DNA of 11,155 nucleotides. Source: JAZDJP01 sp043803805 (GTDB lineage: Bacteria > Planctomycetota > JAZDJP01). The stretch lies in assembly GCA_043803805.1 (NCBI GenBank), contig JAZDJP010000041.1, positions 1-11,155 of the forward strand, given 5' to 3'. Both the position numbers and the translations under genes were made by a program. How positions within the stretch are numbered: position 1 is the stretch's first letter; each line of letters starts with the position of its first letter. Below, one piece after another: positions 1 to 7,120 of this stretch. The notes beneath the pieces are model-generated. The model did no database searches and was not told the DNA's origin. It worked only from the letters and a program-made list of their open reading frames with translations.

Positions 1-991
<991 letters not shown>

Positions 992-995
<4 letters not shown>

Positions 996-2740
996 GGGCG
1001 GCCTCCTTTCTCGTGTATCCCGGGTTCCGCCGGAATCGTGACGGTGAACCGGGCCCCGGCGCCCGGCGCCGGGGAGAACGTGATGTCCCCGCCATGGCGG
1101 CGGATGATTTCCCGCGACAGCGCCAGCCCCAGGCCGGTCCCGCGCGTCTTGGTGGTGTAAAACAGGTCAAAGAGGCGCCGGGCCGTTTCGGGCGGGATGC
1201 CCGGGCCGTTATCTTCGACGTCGATTTGGATTCCCGTCCGGCCGGGGTGAAGCCGGGTCGCGGCGATCCGGACGATGATGCGCCCCCCGTCGGGAGTCGC
1301 TTCGATGGCGTTCATGAGAAGATTGCGCAGCGCCCCGCCCAGTTTCCGGCGGTCGGCGCGAAGGGGCGGCAGGGGGCCGGCGGACTCCACCGTGATGGCG
1401 CGGTTTCCGGGAATCTGCCGGAGGGGGCCGGCGACTTCCTCCGCCAGATCGGCCGGGGCGATCCATTCGGGTTGAATCTCGTCGAGGCGGGCCAGATGGC
1501 CGAGTTCCGCGATCATCTCCTCGGCCCGGGCGATTTCCCGCGGCATGTGCGTCTCGAAGGAGGCCCGGACCGCGGGGTCGTCCCCGCGCAGAAGGAGGAG
1601 TTCCGTCTGGGCCTTGATGGCGGTCAGGCGGTTGCGCAGGTCGTGGGAAATCCATCCGGCCGTCCGTCCCAGGAGGGCCATTCGTTCCGACTGGCGGGCC
1701 GCCGCCAGGCGTTCCGTCATGGTGTTGAAGGTGCGGAAGGCGGCTCCGATTTCATCGGCCCGATTCGCGGGAAGCCGCGCGGATTCGTTTCCCCCGGCCA
1801 CGGCCTCCATGCCCTCCGTCAGGGTCCGCAGGGGCTGCGAGTAGAGGCGCGCGAAAAGAATACTGAGCGCGGCCGCGAGAATGGCCACCACCGCCAGGAT
1901 CATGATCGCGCGGCGTTTCAAGATGTCCTGAAAGGCGAGGGCCTCCCGGGCGGGCTGGCGGAGGATGCAGACCAGGTCGAGCGGGGCGACGGGCGCCCAC
2001 GCGCAGAGCCATTCCCGGTTCCCGTCGCGCAGAAGCGCCGTGCCGGACCGGCCGGTCGCTTCGGGAGACGGGAAGGCGGGGCCGGTGCGATTTCCCGCGA
2101 GGATGGACGCCTTGTTGTCTCCGGAGACCAGGCGGCCGTCCCGTGTCATGAGAAACGCCCGTCCCTCCCGTCCGAGAATCAGACGGTCCACCGCCTTCCA
2201 GAGGGGGCGGGCATCGGCCTCTCCCAGGAGAACGCCTTCCGTCCGGCCGAGCCGGCGGACGGGAATCCCGGTGAGGAGGAGGGGGAGCCCCGCGGCATTC
2301 CGGGAAAGCGTGACACCCCCGTTTCCGGAGAGGGATTTTTGGAACGTGGCATCGCCCGACCACGCGCGCGGCGGGGCGGGGTGGGAGACGGCCATCTCGC
2401 GTCCGGCCGGATCCACCAGGATGATCCGCCGGAACCGGGACTGCCGGAGGGCCGTTTCGGCCAGACGCGTCTCCGTCACCCGTCCGGGCACGATCGCCTC
2501 CAGGGAGAGGAGGCCGGCCAGAATTTGCAGATGCTCCTCCCCGGTGGCGAGCTCTTTTTCAATCGTCTCGGCGGTCTTTTCGGCCAGCGCCCGGTAATCG
2601 CGCAGGAGCGTCGCCTCGGTGGCGGCAGTTCCCTCACGGAGGAGAAGGGCGCCCAGGGCCGCCAGAGGGATCGTCACCGCAACCAGCAGAATCAGGAGAA
2701 GCTGGGTTCCGATTCGCCTCGGGAAGTGAAGTGTTCTCAC
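992..2740 (-). CDS. Membrane sensor histidine kinase (periplasmic sensor-HAMP-HisKA-HATPase)
   Basis: Sensor kinase of 582 residues, partner of the overlapping NtrC-class regulator. A first membrane helix at about 10-34 and a second at about 279-297 enclose a roughly 240-residue extracytoplasmic region that looks like a Cache-type sensor (inferred from size and position). A HAMP linker follows (about 298-350), then HisKA with H366 in the H-box SHDLRNRLTAIK. The catalytic domain has the N-box LRNLLMNAIEA (N477), G1 motif DNGPGIP (510-516) and the GTGLGLALS box. The usual H-box proline (RNPL) is arginine here. The start is GTG at 2740 with no Shine-Dalgarno sequence. A TACAAT lies only 9 bases upstream, so the transcript may be leaderless or nearly so. 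The architecture resembles AtoS/ZraS/NtrB-type kinases that pair with enhancer-binding regulators. The ligand cannot be read from the sequence. Confidence 0.93.
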
Positions 2741-2749
2741 GACGGGGGA

Positions 2750-2755
2750 ATTGTA
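2750..2755 (-). promoter_or_regulatory. -10 candidate for the kinase/regulator operon
   Basis: TACAAT on the minus strand, 9 bases upstream of the kinase GTG. No good -35 hexamer is found 16-20 bases upstream (best CGTGAA), so the promoter may need an activator. Transcription would begin at or next to the start codon. Confidence 0.4.
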
Positions 2756-2771
2756 CCATCCGATCGGATGG
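2756..2771. promoter_or_regulatory. Perfect 16-bp palindrome, operator candidate
   Basis: CCATCCGATCGGATGG is a perfect dyad of two 8-bp half-sites with no spacer. It lies immediately upstream of the leftward TACAAT, where the promoter spacer would be, and about 20 bases left of the rightward -35 candidate. The position between divergent genes suits a dimeric regulator. The binder is unknown. Confidence 0.45.
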
Positions 2772-2790
2772 ATTCACGGAGATTTGCCGG

Positions 2791-2818
2791 TTGCGGGGTG
2801 TGTCCCGCTTCGTATAAT
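2791..2818 (+). promoter_or_regulatory. Sigma-70-type promoter candidate for the TonB-dependent receptor
   Basis: TTGCGG (2791-2796), a 16-base spacer, then a perfect TATAAT (2813-2818). It would give a leader of about 145-150 bases before the receptor ATG at 2974, and the repeat at 2845-2924 would lie inside that leader. Confidence 0.5.
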
Positions 2819-2844
2819 GGCCGCTTTGGAGTCGTTCACGAATG

Positions 2845-2924
2845 GATAATCCCGCTCATCCTGAGCTTGTCGAAGGATGAGTCAGAGTGCTCCGTTCATG
2901 GTTCGACGGGCTCACCATGAGCGG
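2845..2924. repeat. Two-hairpin dispersed repeat (CTCATCCT...AGGATGAG type), copy 1
   Basis: Two adjacent stem-loops. The first has CTCATCCT (2855-2862) paired with AGGATGAG (2874-2881). The second has an 11-bp stem, 2892-2902 with 2914-2924, including one G-T pair. Positions 2845-2881 recur inverted at 9597-9633 with one mismatch in 37. This family of intergenic repeats is widespread in bacterial genomes and often creates spurious LSLSKDE-like ORFs. Here it produces a false upstream GTG start for the receptor at 2887. Confidence 0.8.
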
Positions 2925-2973
2925 CATTGAGGATTCAGTCAATTGTGAATTGCCATATCCAGGAGGGAAGGGT

Positions 2974-5049
2974 ATGCGTTCCATGGAAAAATGGTTTCGC
3001 GGGGGCATGTGGCGGCGTGTGGCGGCGGGCGCCGCGGCGGTTCTTCGTCGCTGTTCAACAATAACTGCTTCATTCGGGACGGCGATGCATCCCCTCCGGC
3101 CGTGTTGCGCTTCGCATCCTGCTCCGCGCCCCTCCGGGGCCGCGAAGACGCGGCGACCTCCGGCCATCCCTGGCCTCCGGTTGCTCGGTGAAGCATTTAT
3201 TATTTCACAGCTCCTTCTGGCCGCGGGTTCCGCCTCCGCCATGGAGTACGAGGACATCACCCAGCGTCGGCCGACCCGGCGGATGGGGCCGGTGATCGTG
3301 ACCGCGCGCCGGGCGGAGGAACCCCTTTCCTCCTCCGTGGAAAACATCATGGTCCTCGATGCCGAGTACCTCCGGAATCTGCCCGTTCATGATCCCGGCG
3401 AGGCGATGGGCTTCATCCCCGGGATCGCCGTTCAGCCGAACGGCGGCATCGGACGGGTTCCCACCATCACGGTTCACGGCTCCCTTCCGCGCCAAGTGCG
3501 TATGATGGTGGACGGGATTCTTTTCAACACCCAGGGGGAGGGCAGCGCGAACATCACCCAGCTTCCCCTGGAGAATGTCGAGCGGATCGAGATTCTGAAA
3601 GGACCGGCGTCCGCCGCGTGGGGCTCCGCCCTCGGCGGGGTGGTGAACATCATCACCAAGGACCCCCCGGCGGATAATCGCCCCCGGGGCCGCATCGGCG
3701 GCGCCACGGGCGCCTACGGAAGCGGGGTGGATTATCTCCAGGGGCTTTTCGAACTGGGCGGGAGACAGGGGCAGGCGAGCTGGTACAGCGCGGGGAGCTG
3801 GTCGAAGGACGACGGATTCCGGCCCCGCAGCGACGTGGAACAGATGAAGGGATTTCTCAAGGGGGTGTTCCCGGTCGGGGAGTCGCGTCTCAAAATGTTC
3901 GGGGGCTACAGCCGCGCCGATATGGGGGATTTTGAGCATACGCCGTTCAACCTGGCCCAGGATGTGACATCGAGCGCGCGCTATGGCGCGATGGCCTGGT
4001 CCTCGGCGCCCGCCGACACGCGCGTCGAGATCTCCGCGAAGACCTCCGATCAGATTTCGGATCGCAGGAGTTTTTCCCTTGATCCGTACGCCCTTCTCGG
4101 TTCGACGCACGTGCGCGATGTCTACCGGGGCGTGGACGCCGTGATCACGACGGACATGAAGGACAAGGGGACGCTGGTTCTCGGTGCGGACGCCGGTTGG
4201 GATGGATTCAACGCGGGGGACGGCGGGGGCGATCGGAAGGGGGAGCGCAAGGCTGGTTATGGCAATCTGGCGATCGGGCGCGGGGATTTCACGTTTCAGG
4301 GCGGGATGCGGTACGACACCCACAGCGATTTCGGCGAGGCATGGAGTCCCTCCGGCGGCATCGGCTGGCGGATGCCGTGGATTCCGGTGCGGCTCCGGGG
4401 GACGGTGTCGCGCGATTTTAACGCTCCGCCGCTTGTCTACCGGTACGTGGACACGCCGGCGCTCGCGCCCAACGCCGCCATCCGGGCCGAACGCGCAATC
4501 GCCTGGGGGCTTGGCGCGGACGGGACGTTTTCACGGCGGTGGACCGCGCGGATGGATGTGTTCCTGGTCAATGTCCGGGACGCCATTCGATTCGAGACGC
4601 AACTCGACGGGCGGACCGCGGCCGTCAACGGCGACCGGGAGGAGCGCACCGGCGTGGAGGGGGAGATTGGTTTCAAGATCGCGAACGAATGGGCCGCGAC
4701 GGCCGGGGCGAGTTACCTGAACGTCGAGGACGGCGCGGGGGCGGTCATCGAAGGGGGCGGGCGGCCGCGGATGACCCAGGACCTCGGATTATACTACAAC
4801 CACCCGCGGGGGTTCGGGGGCGCCCTGCGCGGCCATTACGTGTGGTGGAATGTGCCGGACGCCGATCCGGCCAATGACCGGAAATTCATCTGGGATGTCA
4901 AACTGACCCAGACCTTCTCAAATAAGGGGTCGGGGGACGTCGCCTCCTATCTCACGGTGACGAATCTATTCAATTCCAGCCACGGCTGGAACGCGCTGTA
5001 CCCCATGCCCGGGCGATTCGTCGAGGCGGGGATGGAGTATCGGTTCTAG
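2974..5049 (+). CDS. TonB-dependent outer-membrane receptor
   Basis: A 691-residue TonB-dependent transporter, expected to import a scarce ligand (siderophore, cobalamin, metal complex or peptide) across the outer membrane using TonB energy. The ATG at 2974 follows AGGAGG (2961-2966) at 7-base spacing; the frame is open further upstream only through repeat DNA. A TonB-box-like PVIVTARR is at about 106-113, the plug domain at about 115-240 (GIAVQPNGGIG, VERIEILKGPASAAWGSALGGVVNIIT), then a barrel ending in the aromatic-terminated strand FVEAGMEYRF. The plug resembles BtuB/ferric-siderophore receptors, and no substrate is assigned. The N-terminus is odd. The first 24 residues (basic, then VAAGAAAVL) and residues 82-89 (LAAGSASA) look like two parts of one signal peptide separated by 57 Arg/Pro/Cys-rich residues, described as an insertion. 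Export efficiency is therefore uncertain. Confidence 0.92.
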   Translation: MRSMEKWFRGGMWRRVAAGAAAVLRRCSTITASFGTAMHPLRPCCASHPAPRPSGAAKTRRPPAIPGLRLLGEAFIISQLLLAAGSASAMEYEDITQRRPTRRMGPVIVTARRAEEPLSSSVENIMVLDAEYLRNLPVHDPGEAMGFIPGIAVQPNGGIGRVPTITVHGSLPRQVRMMVDGILFNTQGEGSANITQLPLENVERIEILKGPASAAWGSALGGVVNIITKDPPADNRPRGRIGGATGAYGSGVDYLQGLFELGGRQGQASWYSAGSWSKDDGFRPRSDVEQMKGFLKGVFPVGESRLKMFGGYSRADMGDFEHTPFNLAQDVTSSARYGAMAWSSAPADTRVEISAKTSDQISDRRSFSLDPYALLGSTHVRDVYRGVDAVITTDMKDKGTLVLGADAGWDGFNAGDGGGDRKGERKAGYGNLAIGRGDFTFQGGMRYDTHSDFGEAWSPSGGIGWRMPWIPVRLRGTVSRDFNAPPLVYRYVDTPALAPNAAIRAERAIAWGLGADGTFSRRWTARMDVFLVNVRDAIRFETQLDGRTAAVNGDREERTGVEGEIGFKIANEWAATAGASYLNVEDGAGAVIEGGGRPRMTQDLGLYYNHPRGFGGALRGHYVWWNVPDADPANDRKFIWDVKLTQTFSNKGSGDVASYLTVTNLFNSSHGWNALYPMPGRFVEAGMEYRF
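3047..3213. mobile_element. Putative small MITE-like insertion within the receptor signal-peptide region
   Basis: Arms 3051-3072 and 3189-3210 are inverted repeats matching at 18 of 22 positions. Both are AT-richer than the GC-rich stretch they enclose. CTTC occurs at 3043-3046 and again at 3214-3217, a possible 4-bp target duplication, which makes the total insertion 171 bp (57 codons, in frame). Removing it joins VAAGAAAVL directly to LAAGSASA, giving an ordinary signal peptide. Repeat arms are seen in the sequence; the mobile origin is inferred. Confidence 0.5.
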
Positions 5050-5117
5050 ACGCGTTCACCCGCCGGATGTGTGAAATCCAAAAAGCTTGACTTCAGGTGG
5101 CAGGTCGTGCACCGTTT

Positions 5118-5134
5118 ATGGTGCTCGCCACCAT
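5118..5134. other. Small stem-loop after the receptor gene
   Basis: ATGGTG-CTCGC-CACCAT, a 6-bp perfect stem with a 5-base loop, 69 bases after the receptor stop. No T-run follows, so it is not a convincing intrinsic terminator. No better terminator is visible between 5050 and 5313. Confidence 0.25.
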
Positions 5135-5156
5135 CATCTCCGCATCATAATGGGTG

Positions 5157-5179
5157 CGTTATGGTTTAGTGACATAACG
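5157..5179. promoter_or_regulatory. Dyad CGTTATG-N9-CATAACG, operator candidate
   Basis: Perfect 7-bp inverted arms separated by 9 bases, ending 3 bases before a TTGACA hexamer. A regulator-binding site is plausible from the position; no family can be assigned. Confidence 0.35.
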
Positions 5180-5182
5180 GCA

Positions 5183-5217
5183 TTGACATGTGTTTTTTTA
5201 TTGATGTGTTATATAAT
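5183..5217 (+). promoter_or_regulatory. Promoter candidate for the binding-protein/peptide operon
   Basis: A perfect TTGACA (5183-5188) and a perfect TATAAT (5212-5217) lie in a conspicuously AT-rich island, but 23 bases apart, too far for a standard sigma-70 promoter. Either TATAAT works with another -35 or an activator, or TTGACA uses the weaker TGTTAT at 5207-5212 (18-base spacer). The transcript would carry the G-tract in its leader. Confidence 0.45.
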
Positions 5218-5246
5218 ATCTTGGCATGTAAGATGTTGTGCGAACA

Positions 5247-5260
5247 GGGGGGGGGGGGGG
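5247..5260 (+). repeat. 14-base poly-G tract upstream of the binding-protein gene
   Basis: Fourteen consecutive G residues, 53 bases before the ATG at 5314. Long homopolymers are slippage-prone and in other bacteria act as phase-variation switches. If the TATAAT at 5212-5217 is used, the tract is in the 5' leader. A weak alternative pair, TTGTGC (5237-5242) and GACAAT (5262-5267), would place it in a 19-base promoter spacer. Confidence 0.85.
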
Positions 5261-5313
5261 CGACAATGTCTCTGGATGGTATCATTTTTGCACTGCTTAA
5301 GAAAGGAACGTAA

Positions 5314-6918
5314 ATGAAAATGAAACGGAATGGATTAATTTCGTTTTTCATCATTGTGATTGGAGTGTCCGCCTTGGTGTGGAGCCAGCGGTATCACTTG
5401 GATGCGATGAGTGAATCCGGTATCCCCCGTTACGGGGGAACGCTCACGCTTGGGGCCCCGCAGGGCCTGGCGCCCATGGACCCATTTTCCACCTGCGGGA
5501 CCATGTCGGTGTCACTGCTGGACGTGGTGTTCAATTGTCTCATGCGGGTAAACGCGAACGGAGAACTGGAGCGGGATCTTGTGGAACGCTGGGAGTCGGA
5601 CGATGGTGGAAAACGGTTCACGTTCCACCTCCGGCGGGGCGTGCGGTTCCACGACGGGGAGGAGTTGACGGCGGCGGACGTGGTGTTCACCTACCGGAAG
5701 CACACGGTGGAGGGCGCCACCCCGTGGTCGCCGCTCTACCGGAATGTCGAGCGCTGGGACGCGCTTGATCGCCATACCGTTCGGGCGGTCCTGCGGGAAC
5801 CGGATCCGGGATTCCTGCACACGTTGGGGCGCAGGATCGCCCCGGAGCGGCATTACGGTCCGGAAGGGGATGTCGAGGCCCTCGCGGGGCGTCGTCCGAT
5901 CGGGAGCGGCCCCTTCCGGGTCGAGCGCTGGGATCCGGACGGGGCGCTTGTCCTGGGCGCCTATCGGGACTATTACGAAGGGCGGCCGCGTCTGGATCGC
6001 ATTGTGGTGTTGCCCTTCCCCACCGTGACGGCGAATTGGACGGCCCTCATGCGGGGGGACGTGGATGTGATGATGTTTCTCGATCCCGAGGACGCCGAAT
6101 TCACCCGGCGGGATCCGGCATTCCGCGTGTTTTCCTCCCCGGGGCCGTTGTGTTACGCGATATTTTTCAATCTGGACGATCCCCGGTTCGCGGACGAACG
6201 GATCCGGCGGGCCGTGGCGTCGGCCATCAACGTGACGGAACTCATCGGGAAGGCCGCCGTGGGCCAGGGGGAGCCGGCCACGGGGATGTTCTGCCCGGGA
6301 TCCGTCGTGGCGCGGTCCCTTCCTCCTCATGCCGGGTATGATCCCGCGGAGTCCCTGCGTCTTTTCAAGGAGGCCGGATGGAATTTGAATGAAAGCGGGG
6401 TTTTGTCCCGGGACGGGAAACCGTTTGAATTCGACATGCTGGTCAATCTCAACGACCCCGTCCAGCAAAAAATCGCCCTGGTTCTGCGACAGGACTTGAA
6501 TGCCGTTGGCGTCCTGATGCGTTTGGTGTCCGTTTCCGATGAACACGAATTTTTCGGGCGCGTGTGGGGTGGGGACTGCGCCGTCAGTTTGATGGGCGTT
6601 CTGGGATTTCGCGACGCCGAACGCTGCGACGTGGTGAAGGAAATCTGGGGGAAATTGCTGCATACGGACGTGAACCGGCATTTCTCCGCGGAGGCCCAGG
6701 AATCCTATCGTCGCGCCCGATCGGCGTGGGATGTTGAGGAACGGGAGAGGGAATGGTGTGTTGTGGCCAACGAGGTGGAGATGAAACGCCTGGCGTACTT
6801 TTTATATTATCCGCATGTCATCCATGCCGCCCGCCGGCGGGTCCGCAACGTTGAGCCGTTTCTTTCCGGATTGACGGCACAATTCTTCTATCTGAAGGAT
6901 GTCAACCTGGAACCATAA
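5314..6918 (+). CDS. Family 5 (oligopeptide/dipeptide-type) extracellular solute-binding protein
   Basis: A 534-residue protein of the SBP_bac_5 family (OppA/DppA-like), which captures peptides or similar ligands outside the inner membrane and hands them to an ABC permease or a sensor. The family signature is at about 102-127 (FTFHLRRGVRFHDGEELTAADVVFTY), with IGSGPFRVERW and the repeated lobe-I elements typical of the family; the length is normal. The N-terminus is basic followed by a hydrophobic helix at about 7-23 (LISFFIIVIGVSALVW). There is no lipobox cysteine, so it is either cleaved near VSA (18-20) or stays as an anchor. It has seven cysteines, unusual for an exported protein. ATG 5314 follows AAAGGAA at 5-base spacing. 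The peptide gene starts 18 bases after its stop, so they are very probably co-transcribed. No permease or ATPase genes are visible. The ligand is unknown; the modified peptide next door is an attractive guess. Confidence 0.9.
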   Translation: MKMKRNGLISFFIIVIGVSALVWSQRYHLDAMSESGIPRYGGTLTLGAPQGLAPMDPFSTCGTMSVSLLDVVFNCLMRVNANGELERDLVERWESDDGGKRFTFHLRRGVRFHDGEELTAADVVFTYRKHTVEGATPWSPLYRNVERWDALDRHTVRAVLREPDPGFLHTLGRRIAPERHYGPEGDVEALAGRRPIGSGPFRVERWDPDGALVLGAYRDYYEGRPRLDRIVVLPFPTVTANWTALMRGDVDVMMFLDPEDAEFTRRDPAFRVFSSPGPLCYAIFFNLDDPRFADERIRRAVASAINVTELIGKAAVGQGEPATGMFCPGSVVARSLPPHAGYDPAESLRLFKEAGWNLNESGVLSRDGKPFEFDMLVNLNDPVQQKIALVLRQDLNAVGVLMRLVSVSDEHEFFGRVWGGDCAVSLMGVLGFRDAERCDVVKEIWGKLLHTDVNRHFSAEAQESYRRARSAWDVEEREREWCVVANEVEMKRLAYFLYYPHVIHAARRRVRNVEPFLSGLTAQFFYLKDVNLEP

Positions 6919-6936
6919 AGAAAGGGGGTGATTGGC

Positions 6937-7050
6937 ATGAAAATCGAAATTCGGAAAGTGGGGGTGGCGACGCTCCGGGAGCAGGCAAACAAGGACTGCT
7001 GCTTCATGAATTACAGCTTCTATCGGAGCGATCCGGAGCTGAAGAAGTAG
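6937..7050 (+). CDS. Short Cys/aromatic-rich peptide, probable RiPP precursor
   Basis: A 37-codon ORF in the gap between the binding-protein and radical SAM genes. It has an excellent ribosome site (AAGGGGGTGAT, with GGGGG 8 bases before the ATG), better than its neighbours', suggesting heavy translation. The first half (starting MKIEIRKVGVATLREQ) is charged and cysteine-free, like a leader. The second half, CCFMNYSFYRSDPELKK, holds both cysteines, two Phe and two Tyr, like a core. Size, position 70 bases before a SPASM maturase and composition fit a substrate for radical-SAM crosslinking (thioethers from the cysteines, or cyclophane/C-C links at aromatic residues). I do not recognise it as a member of a named precursor family. 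The role as a substrate is inferred from context; that it is a real gene is well supported by its ribosome site and placement. Confidence 0.8.
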   Translation: MKIEIRKVGVATLREQANKDCCFMNYSFYRSDPELKK

Positions 7051-7070
7051 TGCCGGTGTCGGGTTGGTTT

Positions 7071-7103
7071 GGCGCCGGGAGGAGCGTGTTTCCTCCCGGC
7101 GCC
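7071..7103 (+). promoter_or_regulatory. Strong 13-bp stem-loop between peptide and maturase genes
   Basis: GGCGCCGGGAGGA (7071-7083) pairs perfectly with 7091-7103 around a 7-base loop. No T-run follows (GCAAAACG), so it is not a classic intrinsic terminator. It starts 20 bases after the peptide stop and ends 17 bases before the maturase ATG. A likely role is to protect the 3' end of the peptide message or partly attenuate read-through, so that substrate exceeds enzyme. Confidence 0.75.
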
Positions 7104-7120
7104 GCAAAACGAGGGGCGTT

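Noticed and set aside
2887..2973. Upstream extension of the TonB-dependent receptor from GTG 2887
   Set aside because: It translates repeat DNA, whereas ATG 2974 has AGGAGG at ideal spacing and starts a basic, signal-like N-terminus.
2819..2973. Cobalamin riboswitch in the receptor leader, considered because the receptor is BtuB-like
   Set aside because: The leader is largely repeat hairpins, and no B12-box-like sequence was seen.
5221..5241. Sigma-54 promoter candidate, TTGGCATG at the -24 position, attractive because a sigma-54 activator is nearby
   Set aside because: At the required 10-base distance after GG the -12 element reads GT, not GC, and the TTGC motif is absent.
5087..5317. Small plus-strand frame (ATG at 5149) ending in an ATGA overlap with the binding-protein start and translating the G-tract as glycines
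   Set aside because: No ribosome site, no recognisable protein, and it covers the AT-rich promoter-like island; the overlap looks accidental.
7071..7103. Intrinsic terminator after the peptide gene
   Set aside because: The stem is strong, but no T-run follows on either strand, so it is recorded as a stability or attenuation hairpin.
7064..7120. Upstream extension of the maturase from GTG 7064
   Set aside because: The extension is encoded by the hairpin; ATG 7121 has its own GAGGGG and begins the family-like N-terminus.
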